A stretch of 64,000 nucleotides of DNA from Micromonospora cathayae (GCF_028993575.1 NZ_CP118615.1:4183001-4247000), one strand, 5' to 3'; positions 42,510 to 51,838 are shown, counted from the stretch's first letter. Translations and numbers: made by a program. The notes: generated by a model from the sequence alone, not told the origin.

Positions 42510-44333
42510 TCAGCGGCTCAGCAGGTAGCTGTACGCGAAACCGCTGGGGTGGCAGACGTTGAGGTTGTTGCTGGACTGGCTGTAGCTGAACCCGGCCGGC
42601 ACCGAGCAGGCCCACAGCCCGACGACCGGTACCCGGATCCGGTAGGAGTACGCGAAGGAGCTGGGGTTGCAGACGTTGAGGTCGTTGGTCACCCGGTCGT
42701 AGGTGAAGCCGGCCGGCACCGAGCAGACGGTGATGCTGTCCGCCGGGGCCCGCAGCCGGTACGTGTACGCCCAGCCGCCGGGGTTGCACCGGTTCAGGTC
42801 GTTGGTCACCCGGTCGTACGTGTAGCCCGCCGGTACCGAGCAGGCCCAGGTGTTGTCCAGGTTCTCGGTCACGGCCCAGGAGAACGAGGTGCTGCCGGTC
42901 CGGCTGGCGGCGTCCCGGGCGGTGACCGTCACGGTGTAGGTGCTGGCCGTGGTCGGGGTGCCGGAGATCAGACCGGTCGAGGAGTTGATGGACAGCCCGG
43001 CGGGCAGCCCGGCCGCCGACCAGGTGTACGGGGCGGTGCCGCCGGACGCCGACATCTGGAGGCTGGTCGCCACGTTCCGCCGTGAGGTCTGGTTCCCGGG
43101 GTTGTTCACCTGCACGGTGTCCGGCGTGCCGCCGTTGACGAACAGCAGCCGGTTGGGGGAGCCGCTCCCCGGGTTCGTGATCTTGTTAGGGGTGGCGTTG
43201 GTGTACATGGTGCTGGCCACCTGGGCGGGGGTCAGCCCCGGGTTGTCGTTGAGGATCAGGGCTGCGGCACCGGCCACGTGCGGGGCCGCCATGGACGTTC
43301 CGCTGATCGTGTTGGCGGCGGTGTCGCCGCTGCTCCACGCGGACGTGATGCCCACGCCGGGGGCGAAGATGTCGGTGCAGGTGCCGTAGTTGGAGAACGA
43401 GGCGCGGTTGTCGGCGCTGTCCGAGGCGTTGACCGTGATCGCCTCGGCGACCCGGGCGGGGGTGAAGTTGCAGGCGTCGGAGCTGCTGTTGCCGGAGGCG
43501 ATGGCGTACACCACGCCGTCGGCGATGGACCGGCGGACCGCGTTCTCGACGGTGGCGTCGCTGCCCGACCCGCCGAGGCTCATGTTCGCCACGGCCGGTC
43601 CGGAGACGTGGTGGCCGGTGACCCAGTCGACGCCGGCGGCGACCGCGGCGAAGGACCCGGAGCCGGCGCAGTCGAGCACCTTCACCGCGACCAGGCGGAC
43701 GCCCTTGGCGACCCCGTAGGACGCGCCGCCGACGGTGCCGGCCACGTGCGTGCCGTGCCCGTTGCAGTCGGTGTTGTTGCCGTCCACGGTGTTGGTGCCC
43801 CACACCGCCCGGCCGCCGAAGTCGCTGTGCGTGGTGCGGATGCCGGTGTCGATGATGTACGCGGTCACTGAGGGCGCGGTACTGGGGTAGGTGTAGCTGC
43901 TGTCCAGCGGCAGGTTGCGCTGGTCGATCCGGTTCAGACCCCAGGACGGCGGGCTGGGTTGGGTGCCGGTGGCCCGGACGGTGGCGTTCTGCGCCACGTA
44001 CGCCACTCCCGGCTCGGCGGCGAGCCGGCGGGCGGCCTGCTCGCTGAGCCGGGCGGCGAAGCCGCGCAGGGCGTGCCGGTAGGTGTGTTCGACCTTCGCC
44101 CGGTACCGGGCGGCCAGGTTCCTGGTCCGGGTCTGCGCGTCGTCGGCGGTGACCTCGGTGTCGGCGTAGACGACCAGGTAGCTGCCGGGGATGGCGTCGG
44201 GATGGTGGGCGTTGCGGATCTCCCCTTCGGCGTACGCCGGGGTGACGACGGTGGCGGTCACGGCCAGCGTCGCCGTCGCTACGGCGGCGACCGCCGCGAG
44301 CCAGCGGCCCGGGCGTGGACGAGCCTTGCGCAT
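42510..44333 (-). CDS. Secreted S8 family serine protease (subtilase)
   Basis: A 607-residue extracellular protease. Signal peptide about 1-35 (AAVAAVATATLAVTATVV). An inhibitor I9 propeptide (about 48-120, GSYLVVYADTEVTADDA). A proteinase K-like S8 domain (about 130-400) with the triad Asp in YIIDTGI (about 160), His in GHGTHVAGT (about 194) and Ser in SGTSMAAPHVAGAAA (about 345). A putative-Ig/cadherin-like domain (about 405-490, GLPAGLSINSSTGLISGTP) follows, then three Cys-containing C-terminal repeats. GGGAGAA precedes the ATG. Likely a scavenging or processing protease. Confidence 0.93.
   Translation of the reverse strand: MRKARPRPGRWLAAVAAVATATLAVTATVVTPAYAEGEIRNAHHPDAIPGSYLVVYADTEVTADDAQTRTRNLAARYRAKVEHTYRHALRGFAARLSEQAARRLAAEPGVAYVAQNATVRATGTQPSPPSWGLNRIDQRNLPLDSSYTYPSTAPSVTAYIIDTGIRTTHSDFGGRAVWGTNTVDGNNTDCNGHGTHVAGTVGGASYGVAKGVRLVAVKVLDCAGSGSFAAVAAGVDWVTGHHVSGPAVANMSLGGSGSDATVENAVRRSIADGVVYAIASGNSSSDACNFTPARVAEAITVNASDSADNRASFSNYGTCTDIFAPGVGITSAWSSGDTAANTISGTSMAAPHVAGAAALILNDNPGLTPAQVASTMYTNATPNKITNPGSGSPNRLLFVNGGTPDTVQVNNPGNQTSRRNVATSLQMSASGGTAPYTWSAAGLPAGLSINSSTGLISGTPTTASTYTVTVTARDAASRTGSTSFSWAVTENLDNTWACSVPAGYTYDRVTNDLNRCNPGGWAYTYRLRAPADSITVCSVPAGFTYDRVTNDLNVCNPSSFAYSYRIRVPVVGLWACSVPAGFSYSQSSNNLNVCHPSGFAYSYLLSR
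42513..42852 (-). repeat. Three C-terminal Cys-pair repeats in subtilase
   Basis: Three in-frame units of about 38 codons, each of the form CSVPAGxxYxxxxNxLNxCxPxxxAYxY. Each carries two Cys about 19 residues apart, suggesting a small disulphide-bonded module, possibly a surface- or substrate-binding domain. Confidence 0.75.
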
Positions 44334-44592
44334 CGGAGTTCTCCCTCGTGGGGGCGGGTGCCGGCCGCCGGGGTGGCCGGGCGGGCCGGGGGACGGTGCG
44401 CCTTGCGCGTCGCCGAGCGGGAACGGTGCGCGAGCGCAGCTGCGACGCTAGGTACTACATAGACGTAAAGCAATGCTTGAAAGGTCGCGGTCTGTCGTCG
44501 ACAATCGATCACTTGTGGGTCTTGGGGGGCTGATCGCCCCGCCGTCGTGGCCGATATTGATAAGTGCGGCCGACGTCGATACCTTCTCCGGT

Positions 44593-45657
44593 ATGGCCCT
44601 CCCCACCGAACCGATCGGCAGCCTGCCCCGTACCCCCGAACTCCTCGCCGGCCTCGCCGACCACGCCGCCGGACGGCTGGACCGGGCCGGCCTCGACGCC
44701 CTCCAGGACCAGGCCGTCCGGGACACCATCGCCCGGCTGGAAGCCCTCGGCTCGCCCGTGGTCACCGACGGCGAGCAGCGCAAAGCCAGCTTCGCCACGT
44801 ACCCGCTCGACGGCCTCGACCAGCTCGCGCCGGACGGCGCGGTCATCCCGTTCGCCGACGGGCACACCCGGCAGCTGCCCCGGCTGACCGGCGGACCGTT
44901 CCGGTACGCCCAGCGTGCCGCGGACCATCTCCGGGCGGCGCAGCGGCACGCCACCGTACCGGTCAAGCAGGCGGTGATCGCGCCGTCCGCGCTGAGCCTG
45001 CTCTACCCCGCCGACGGCATCCCCGGCTACGACCGGGACGCCTTCCTCGACGACCTGGTCGACGAGGCCGAGGCGGACATCCGGGCCGCCCTCGACGCCG
45101 GCGCGCACGTGGTGCAGCTCGACTTCACCGAGGGCCGCCTGGCGGTGAAACTCGACCCGTCCAAGGGGCTGCTGGAGTCGTTCGTGGCGCTCAACAACCG
45201 GGTCCTGGACCGGTTCGACCCGGCCGAGCGGGCCCGGATCGGCGTGCACACCTGCCCCGGCGGCGACCAGGACTCCACGCACAGCGCCGACGTCGACTAC
45301 GCCGAGCTGCTGCCCAGCCTGTTCGCGCTGCACGCCGGAGTGTTCTACCTGCAACTCGCCAGCGAGCCCGACCCGGACCGGGTGCTGCGCACGGTCGCCG
45401 CGCACGCCCGCCCCGAGCAGCGGATCTTCGTCGGCGTGACCGACCCGATCGACCCGGTGGTGGAGACCCCGGAACAGGTCCGCGACCGGGTGCTGCGGGC
45501 CGCCGAACACCTCCCGCCGGAACGGCTCGGCACCTGCGACGACTGCGGTTTCGCGCCGTTCGGTGACGACCTGTCCACCTCCCGGGAGACCGCCTGGGCC
45601 AAGGTGCGGGCCCGCGTCGAGGGCACCGCGCTGGCCGCCGAACGTCTGGGGGTGTGA
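44593..45657 (+). CDS. MetE C-domain-like (cobalamin-independent methionine synthase II) protein
   Basis: A 354-residue protein matching the C-terminal catalytic barrel of cobalamin-independent methionine synthase, without the N-terminal half. PIGSLPRTPELL and VVTDGEQRKASF begin the barrel. Zinc ligands are probably the His/Cys of VHTCPGGD and the Cys of GTCDDCGFAPF. Such short homologues include methyltransferases and cleavage enzymes acting on related substrates, so methionine synthesis is not proven. TACCTT (44580-44585) lies 7 nt before the ATG, a possible leaderless start. It is divergent from the subtilase gene. Confidence 0.78.
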   Translation: MALPTEPIGSLPRTPELLAGLADHAAGRLDRAGLDALQDQAVRDTIARLEALGSPVVTDGEQRKASFATYPLDGLDQLAPDGAVIPFADGHTRQLPRLTGGPFRYAQRAADHLRAAQRHATVPVKQAVIAPSALSLLYPADGIPGYDRDAFLDDLVDEAEADIRAALDAGAHVVQLDFTEGRLAVKLDPSKGLLESFVALNNRVLDRFDPAERARIGVHTCPGGDQDSTHSADVDYAELLPSLFALHAGVFYLQLASEPDPDRVLRTVAAHARPEQRIFVGVTDPIDPVVETPEQVRDRVLRAAEHLPPERLGTCDDCGFAPFGDDLSTSRETAWAKVRARVEGTALAAERLGV

Positions 45658-45720
45658 CCGACCCGCCGATAGCGGGGCGGACGCGCGGCCGGTGACCGAC
45701 CGCCGGTAGCGGGGCGGACG
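45655..45720. repeat. Two-copy direct repeat before htpG
   Basis: A 28-29 bp unit (TGACCGAC...GGGGCGGACG) occurs at 45655-45683, overlapping the stop codon of the MetE-like gene, and at 45693-45720. It looks like a local duplication; no role is apparent. Confidence 0.6.
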
Positions 45721-45795
45721 GGTGACCCTGCCGGACGTCCGCCCCGACGGCTCGTATCCTTTCCGTCGACACCACCCGCACGGAAAGGAGTCGGC

Positions 45796-47712
45796 GTGAG
45801 CAACGGGGCCGAGACGCGCGAGTTCCAGGCCGAGGCACGTCAGCTGCTCCAGCTGATGGTCCACTCGATCTATTCCAACAAGGACGTCTTCCTGCGGGAA
45901 CTCGTCTCGAACGCGTCCGACGCGCTGGATAAGCTCCGGCTGGAGTCGATGGTCGACAAGGATCTCGACGTCGACACCTCCGACCTGCACGTCGAGATCG
46001 AGGTCGACCGGGAGAACCGCACCCTCACCGTCCGGGACAACGGCATCGGCATGTCCCGCGACGACGTGGTCGCCCTGATCGGCACGATCGCCAAGTCCGG
46101 TACCGCCGAGCTGCTGCGCAAGCTGAAGGAGTCCCAGGACGCCAACGCCTCCCAGGAACTCATCGGCCAGTTCGGCGTCGGGTTCTACGCCACGTTCATG
46201 GTCGCCGACCGGGTGGAGCTGCTGACCCGGCGGGCCGGGCAGACCGGCGGCACCCGGTGGGAGTCCACCGGCGAGGGCACGTACACCGTCGAGGCGGTCG
46301 ACGACGCCCCGCAGGGCACCTCGGTCACCGTGCACCTCAAGCCGGAGGACAGCGAGGACAACCTCTTCGACTACACCGCCGAGTGGAAGATCCGGGAGAT
46401 CGTCAAGCGGTACTCGGACTTCATCGCCTGGCCGATCCGGATGACGGTGCAGCGGCCCGGCGAGGAGGAGGGCACGACCACCACCGAGGTGCAGACCCTC
46501 AACTCGATGAAGGCCCTCTGGGCCCGCCCCCGCAACGAGGTCGACGAGGCCGAGTACAAGGAGTTCTACAAGCACCTCAGCCACGACTGGGTGGACCCGC
46601 TGGAGATCATCCACATGCGGGGCGAGGGCACCTTCGAGTACGAGGCCCTGCTGTTCGTGCCCAGCCACGCCCCGTACGACCTGTTCATGCGGGAGGGCAA
46701 GCGCGGGGTCCAGCTGTACGTCAAGCGCGTCTTCATCATGGACGACTGCGAGGCGCTCATGCCGGACTACCTGCGCTTCGTCAAGGGTGTGGTGGACGCG
46801 CACGACCTGTCGCTGAACATCTCCCGGGAGATCCTCCAGCAGGACCGGCAGATCCGGGTGGTGCGCCGCCGCCTGGTCAAGAAGGTGCTCGCCACCGTCC
46901 GGACCATGCAGACCGAGCAGCCCGAGCGGTACCGCACGTTCTGGACCGAGTTCGGCCGGGCCGTCAAGGAAGGACTCATCGACGACACCGAGAACCGGGA
47001 CACCCTGCTCGAGATCACCTCGCTCGCCTCGACCCACCACGAGACCGAGCTGACCACCCTCGCCGGGTACGTCGAGCGGATGAAGGACGGCCAGTCCGAC
47101 ATCTACTACCTGACCGGCGAGTCCCGGGCGATGATCGAGAACTCGCCGCACATGGAGGCGTTCCGCGCCAAGGGGTACGAGGTGCTGATCCTCACCGACC
47201 CGGTGGACGAGGTGTGGGTGGAACGCGTCGGCGAGTTCGACGGCCGGCCGCTGCGCTCGATCGCCAAGGGCCAGGTCGACCTGGACACCGAGGAGGAACG
47301 CAAGAGCGCCGAACCGGAGCGGGAGCAGCAGCGCAAGGACTTCGCCCCGCTGCTGACCTGGCTCGGTGAGCAGTTGACGGACGAGGTGCGGGAGGTGCGG
47401 CTGTCCAGCCGGTTGACCACCTCGCCGGCCTGCATCGTGGGTGACGCGCACGACCTGACCCCCACCCTGGAGAAGATGTACCGGGCGATGGGGCAGGATC
47501 TCCCGCCGGTCAAGCGGATCCTCGAACTGAACCCGACGCACCCGCTGGTCACCGGCCTGCGCAAGGCCCACGAGCAGGGCACCGACACCGAGGCGCTGAC
47601 CGAGACCGCCGAGCTGCTGCACGGCATGGCGCTGCTCGCCGAGGGCGGGGAACTGGCCGACCCGGCCCGGTTCACCCGGATCCTCGCCGACCGGCTCGCC
47701 CGGGCGCTCTGA
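45796..47712 (+). CDS. htpG: Hsp90 chaperone HtpG
   Basis: A 638-residue bacterial Hsp90, an ATP-dependent dimeric chaperone in the cytoplasm. The GHKL ATPase site is complete: [36 protein letters not shown] and [10 protein letters not shown]. The middle-domain catalytic Arg region is [12 protein letters not shown]. The C-terminal dimerisation domain is present at usual length. A Shine-Dalgarno AAGGAG precedes the GTG, with a TATCCT -10-like box about 40 bp upstream. I see no clear CIRCE or HAIR inverted repeat. Confidence 0.97.
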
Positions 47713-47719
47713 CCGGCCC

Positions 47720-47752
47720 GTCCGGGTGGGACCGCCCCGGTCCCACCCGGAC
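47720..47752. terminator. Bidirectional terminator after htpG
   Basis: A perfect 14-bp stem (47720-47733 with 47739-47752) and 5-nt loop lies between the convergent htpG and GerMN lipoprotein genes, whose stops are only 48 bp apart. Confidence 0.75.
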
Positions 47753-47760
47753 CCGCCAGG

Positions 47761-48390
47761 TCAGCGGGGCGTGATCATGGCGGAGTAGTCGGCGACGGTC
47801 AGCGGGCCGGTGGACAGGGAACCGTCGGCCCGGGGCACCCCGAGCCGTTCCCCGGCCTGCACGAAGATGACCCGGTCCACGTCGGGTCGGCTGGTCAGCG
47901 TGCAGACGATCTGCCCGAAGGCGAGCACCTCGTCGTTGCGCCCGGTGCCGGCCAACCGCTCGCCCACCTCCACGGTGGCCTCCCCACCCGCCACCCGGAC
48001 GCCGGTGACCACGTTCACCCCGGTCAGGGTGCTGGTCAGTCCCGCGCCGCGTTCCGCGCCGACCGGGCCGTCCAACAGCAGCCGGATCTGCTCGCGCGGC
48101 GTCTGCGGGATGCGGACCCGCCGGTCCACCAGGACCAGCCTGTCGTCGCGGACGTAGCACAACTGCTCGACCAGCGCGCCGGTCTCGGTCACCGCCGGGG
48201 CGGGGGAGCTGAGCGCCGGAAACGGACCCTGGGGCGGGGTAACCGTCCGGGGTTCGCGTTCCCCGGTGACCCCGCACCCGGCCAGCGCCAGCAGCCCGAC
48301 CAGCACGAGCAGCCCGGCCGCCGTGCCGACTGCCCTGCCGCCAGCCATGCCGGCCGCCGTCCGCCGCCGGGCCGGAGGGCCGGTCAGCAC
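47761..48390 (-). CDS. GerMN-domain lipoprotein
   Basis: A lipoprotein of 209 residues from GTG 48390, which overlaps the kinase stop, or 195 from ATG 48348. The signal LLVLVGLLALAGC ends in a lipobox (LAGC). The mature part has a sporulation/germination GerMN domain (LCYVRDDRLVLVDRRV, REQIRLLLDGP, GERLAGTGRNDEVLAFGQIV). It is the third gene of a response regulator-kinase-lipoprotein operon. This recalls mtrAB-lpqB and cseABC, where a lipoprotein modulates the sensor at the cell surface, but it lacks the propeller domain of LpqB. Sensor modulation is inference. Confidence 0.82.
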   Translation of the reverse strand: MLTGPPARRRTAAGMAGGRAVGTAAGLLVLVGLLALAGCGVTGEREPRTVTPPQGPFPALSSPAPAVTETGALVEQLCYVRDDRLVLVDRRVRIPQTPREQIRLLLDGPVGAERGAGLTSTLTGVNVVTGVRVAGGEATVEVGERLAGTGRNDEVLAFGQIVCTLTSRPDVDRVIFVQAGERLGVPRADGSLSTGPLTVADYSAMITPR

Positions 48391-49739
48391 CGGGGCTCCC
48401 GCAGCTCGACCCGGAACCGGGCGCCACCGCCGGGCCGGTCGTCCACCAGCGCCCGCCCGCCGTGGGCGGCGGCGTGCTGCGCCACCAGCGCCAACCCGAG
48501 TCCGGTGCCGTCGCTGCCGCCCCGGGCGTTGGCCCCCCGGCCCCGGACGAACCGGTCGAAGATCACGGTCCGGTCCTGCGGGTCGACGCCCGGCCCGTCG
48601 TCGTCCACCTCCACCCGGTACGTGCCGTCGCCGGCGCTGAGCCGTACCGCGCAGGGGCCGCCGCCGTAGCGGACCGCGTTGTCCAGCAGGTTGCCCAGGA
48701 GCTGCTCGACCCGCCGCCGGTCGACCAGCCAGGTGCCGGGGCCGGTGGCGGTGACCAGGTTCTCCGGTAGGCCCCGCCCCCGGCACACCTGCCGGGCCAG
48801 GTCGGCGACGGCCACCGGGGTCCGCTCGGCCGGCTGGTCGCTGCGGGCCAGTTCGAGCAGGTCGTTGACGAGCGCCTGGAACCGGGCGATCTCGTCGGTG
48901 ATCAGGTCCGTCGCGGTACGGGTCCGGTCGTCGAGGTGCTCCCGCCGCCGGTCCAGCACACTCGCCGCGGCGGCCAGGGTCTGCAACGGCGACCGCAGCT
49001 CGTGGCTGACGTCGGCGGCGAACCGGCGGTCCCGCTCCAACCGCCGGGACAACTGGTCGACCATGCTGTTGAACGAGGTGGTCAGCCGGGCCAGGTCCGG
49101 CTCGGTGGCCGGGTCCAACCGGGCGGTCAGGTCACCGGCGGTGATCTCCTCGGCGGCGTCGCTGACCGACCGCAGCGGTCGCAGCACGTACCGGGTGACG
49201 TGCCAGCCGATCGCCGCGCCGGCCGCGGCGGTGGTGACCGCGACGGCGGTGAGCACCAGGGCCACCGTCCGCAGCGTGTCCTCCAGTTCCTGGAGGTAGT
49301 CCACCTCGTAGAACGCGGTGGTGGCCGAGAGCGGCACCCCGACCACCACGGCCGGTTGCCCGTCGACCCGGATCCGCTGCACCGCCGGGGTGCCGTCGGC
49401 CACCAGGTCCTGCAAACGGGCGGGAATGCCGGTGGTGACACCGGCGTCCACGTTGCGGGCGTACCAGATGCCGTCGCGGCGCAGCACCGCCCGGCGGTTG
49501 CCGCCGGTGTCCAGGGACCGCAGCACCTCGATGACGTCGGGCCGGTCACCGGTCAGCCCGGACTGCACGATGGCGGCGTCGAAGTAGGCCGCCCGGACCG
49601 CGGTGCGTTCCCGTTCGGCCAGCAGCGAACTGCGGGTCAACTGGTACGACGCGAGCGCGATCGAGGTGGACAGCGCCAACGCGCCGGCGGCGAAGCCGGC
49701 GCTGACCCGGGTACGCAGACCGGCCCGTCGCATCGTCAA
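48384..49739 (-). CDS. Sensor histidine kinase
   Basis: A 451-residue membrane kinase. Two membrane helices (about 12-34 and 158-180) bracket an extracytoplasmic sensor region of about 120 residues. A HAMP domain (about 182-235, LRPLRSVSDAAEEITAGDL), HisKA with phospho-His in ADVSHELRSPLQTL and a GHKL ATPase (NLLDNAVRYGG, VDDDGPGV, GTGLGLALV) follow. It is coupled by a 4-nt overlap to the response regulator gene upstream and by 7 nt to the lipoprotein gene. The signal is unknown; cell-envelope stress is a reasonable guess from the operon type. Confidence 0.93.
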   Translation of the reverse strand: MTMRRAGLRTRVSAGFAAGALALSTSIALASYQLTRSSLLAERERTAVRAAYFDAAIVQSGLTGDRPDVIEVLRSLDTGGNRRAVLRRDGIWYARNVDAGVTTGIPARLQDLVADGTPAVQRIRVDGQPAVVVGVPLSATTAFYEVDYLQELEDTLRTVALVLTAVAVTTAAAGAAIGWHVTRYVLRPLRSVSDAAEEITAGDLTARLDPATEPDLARLTTSFNSMVDQLSRRLERDRRFAADVSHELRSPLQTLAAAASVLDRRREHLDDRTRTATDLITDEIARFQALVNDLLELARSDQPAERTPVAVADLARQVCRGRGLPENLVTATGPGTWLVDRRRVEQLLGNLLDNAVRYGGGPCAVRLSAGDGTYRVEVDDDGPGVDPQDRTVIFDRFVRGRGANARGGSDGTGLGLALVAQHAAAHGGRALVDDRPGGGARFRVELREPRC

Positions 49740-50419
49740 CGCTGCATCTTGTAGCCGAGCCCGCGCACGGTGACCAGGTGCCGGGGCGCGGCGGTGTCCG
49801 GCTCGATCTTCTGCCGCAGCCGGCCCACGTGCACGTCGACCAGCCGCTCGTCACCCACCGTGTAGCCCCAGACCCGTTCCAGCAGCTGCTGCCGGGACAG
49901 CACCCGCCCCGGATGTTGGGCCAGCTCGCAGAGCAGCCGGAACTCGGTACGGGTCACCGCGACCGGCGTACCCCCGAGCCGCACCTCACCCCCGTCGGGC
50001 CGGATCTCCAGGTCCCCGAAGACCAGCGTCGTCACCGTCGCCGGGTCGGTGCTGGCGGCGCGGGCGCGGCGCTTGAGGGCGCGCAGCCGGGCGGTCAGCT
50101 CCTTGATGGCGACCGGTTTGACCAGGTAGTCGTCGGCGCCGGCCTCCAACGCGGCGACGATGTCGTGCGTGTCGTCCCGGGCGCTGACCACGACGATGGG
50201 GACGTCGTCGCTGCGGCGGATCTCCCGGATGCACTCGAAGCCGTCGACACCGGGCAGCATCAGGTCCACCAGCACGGTGTCGGCCGGGTCGTCGCGCTGG
50301 GTGCGCAGCCCCTCCTCGGCGGTGGCGGCGCCCCGGGCCGCGTACCCCTCGTCCTCCAGCGCGAGCACCAGGGACAGCCGGATCCGGTCGTCGTCCTCGA
50401 TCACCAGCACTCCCGTCAT
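49736..50419 (-). CDS. OmpR/PhoB-family response regulator
   Basis: A 227-residue two-domain regulator: receiver (1-120) with VIEDDDR acidic pocket, phospho-Asp in VDLMLPGVDG, Ser/Thr in VVVSARDD and Lys in LVKPVA; then a winged-helix DNA-binding domain (about 130-225, RTEFRLLCELAQHPGRVLSRQ, VDVHVGRLRQKIE). It is first in the operon with its histidine kinase. ATG 50419 gives the normal receiver N-terminus (MTGVLVIEDD). A direct repeat 73 bp upstream may be its own binding site. Confidence 0.94.
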   Translation of the reverse strand: MTGVLVIEDDDRIRLSLVLALEDEGYAARGAATAEEGLRTQRDDPADTVLVDLMLPGVDGFECIREIRRSDDVPIVVVSARDDTHDIVAALEAGADDYLVKPVAIKELTARLRALKRRARAASTDPATVTTLVFGDLEIRPDGGEVRLGGTPVAVTRTEFRLLCELAQHPGRVLSRQQLLERVWGYTVGDERLVDVHVGRLRQKIEPDTAAPRHLVTVRGLGYKMQR

Positions 50420-50491
50420 CCCGCCATCATTGCGCGCCGGACCCGTTCGGCCGCAACCGCCCACCGGCCGCCCCGGCGGCGCGCTGGCTTT

Positions 50492-50507
50492 GTCACTGAT
50501 CCGTCAC
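50492..50507 (-). promoter_or_regulatory. Candidate OmpR-type direct-repeat operator
   Basis: GTCAC occurs at 50492-50496 and 50503-50507, 11 bp apart on the same strand. Direct half-sites at one helical turn are typical of OmpR/PhoB regulators. The site lies in the divergent region between the response regulator and STAS genes, so autoregulation is plausible. Confidence 0.45.
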
Positions 50508-50586
50508 ATGTTCGGGGAGAACCCGCCACACCCCTGCGGAAGGCTGGACGCCGGCTGACCCGCGACGACGATCGGGAGGTGCGGCG

Positions 50587-51168
50587 ATGGACGGGAGTGG
50601 ACGTGGCGACGGCGGTGAGCCGGTGACGGAGTTGGCCGAGATCGTCGTCACCGAACCCCTCGACCTGACCGGGGTACGGGAACTGGGCACGGTCATCGAC
50701 AGCATCCTGGCGCTGGGCCCGGCCCGGCTGGTGATCGACGTCTCGGCGTGTCCGCACGTCGACGCGGCGGGCATCGGGCTGCTGCTCGACACCCATCGGC
50801 GGATGTGGCGGATCGGTGGTCGGCTCGCGCTGCGGAACCCGACCCCCCGGATCCGGCGGCTGCTCCAGGTCGCCCGGGTCGACCAGGTCTTCCACGTGCT
50901 CGACGCGCCGTCGTCCCCCGCGCCCGCCGACCCCGTATCGTCCGGCCCCGCGGCCCCGCCGACCGCGCCGCCCGGCCCGGCGTCCGCCGGCCCCGCGCCC
51001 GCCGCCCCGGTGACCGCCGGCCCTCCCGCCGGCCCGGCGCTCGCTGGTTCCGGTGGTCCGGCGCTCGGCGGGTCCGGCGGCCGGGCCGGCGACGTTCCGC
51101 GCGCGGTGGCGGCGACCCGGGCCGCACGGGGCCGGGCCCGGGTCGTCGTCCCCGTCCACGCGCGGTGA
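50587..51168 (+). CDS. STAS-domain anti-sigma antagonist-like protein lacking the Ser
   Basis: A 193-residue protein whose N-terminal 105 residues form a STAS domain (ARLVIDVSACPHVDAAGIGLLLDTHRRM). In SpoIIAA-type antagonists the loop reads DSxG and its Ser is phosphorylated by the anti-sigma kinase; here it reads DAAG, so this switch residue is absent and the protein may be constitutively in one state. The remaining 85 residues are Pro/Ala/Gly-rich and low in complexity. GGGAGGTG precedes the ATG. Another STAS gene follows 62 bp later. Confidence 0.75.
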   Translation: MDGSGRGDGGEPVTELAEIVVTEPLDLTGVRELGTVIDSILALGPARLVIDVSACPHVDAAGIGLLLDTHRRMWRIGGRLALRNPTPRIRRLLQVARVDQVFHVLDAPSSPAPADPVSSGPAAPPTAPPGPASAGPAPAAPVTAGPPAGPALAGSGGPALGGSGGRAGDVPRAVAATRAARGRARVVVPVHAR

Positions 51169-51229
51169 GGCCGCCCACGACGTCGGGCCGCCGGCACCGC
51201 GGCCCGACCCCCCAACCGGCGGGTCCGGC

Positions 51230-51838
51230 ATGACCGTGGTACCCGGACTGCGCGCCGACACGGTCAACCTGATCTGCGACCACTGCGGGGACGCCGTGGA
51301 GGGGATCCCGGCCGTCCTGCCCGAGCCCGACGTGGTGTGGACCGTGATCGGCGAGCACGGCTGGGACGGCTCGCCCTTCGCGGTCGGACCGCACCGCTGT
51401 CCCGGCTGCATCGTGGCCACCCTGGTCACGCCGCCCGCCCCGGACGTCGACCCGGGTTCGCCCCCGCGTCCCGACCCGGACGGCTGGCGGGTGGACGTCG
51501 AGGAGATCGCGGGGGTACGCGTGCTCACCCCCGCCGGCGACATCGACGTGCTGGTCGCCGACGTGCTGCGGGAGGCGTTGACCACGGCGGTCACCGCCGA
51601 CCGGGACGTGGTGCTGGACCTGTCCCGGGTCGGGATGATCGACTCCACCGGGCTGGGTCTGCTGGTCCGCGCCCACCGCGACGCCCGGCAGCGGAACCGT
51701 ACGTTCTGCCTGGTGGCACCGTCCCGGTTCGTGCTCACCGTGCTCCACACGATGCGCCTGGACTCGGTCTTCCTGGTCTTCGACCACCGGACGCAGGCGC
51801 TGACCTGCCTGGCCGCCGAAACCACCCCGCGCGGGTGA
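51230..51838 (+). CDS. Zinc-ribbon/STAS-domain protein
   Basis: A 202-residue protein. The N-terminal half has two CxxC pairs (ICDHCG at about 17 and RCPGC at about 57) that suggest a zinc ribbon. The C-terminal half (about 90-195) is a STAS domain with LSRVGMIDSTGLGLLVRAH, which keeps the phosphorylatable Ser in DSTG, unlike the STAS protein upstream. Anti-sigma antagonist function is the family expectation. No partner kinase (RsbW-like) is seen in this window. ATG 51230 is chosen because the upstream frame is Pro/Arg-rich overlap with the previous gene. Confidence 0.72.
   Translation: MTVVPGLRADTVNLICDHCGDAVEGIPAVLPEPDVVWTVIGEHGWDGSPFAVGPHRCPGCIVATLVTPPAPDVDPGSPPRPDPDGWRVDVEEIAGVRVLTPAGDIDVLVADVLREALTTAVTADRDVVLDLSRVGMIDSTGLGLLVRAHRDARQRNRTFCLVAPSRFVLTVLHTMRLDSVFLVFDHRTQALTCLAAETTPRG

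Noticed and set aside
20141..44508. The 12-mer GTCGACAATCGA occurs both before the MHYT gene (20141-20152) and before the MetE-like gene (44497-44508).
   Set aside because: Shared 12-mers are expected by chance many times in 64 kb; no dyad or common gene function supports a regulon.
47761..50419. Response regulator, kinase and lipoprotein considered as mtrA-mtrB-lpqB.
   Set aside because: The lipoprotein has only a GerMN domain and is about 200 residues, lacking the propeller of LpqB, and the regulator and kinase differ from MtrAB in length and context; left as an unnamed system.
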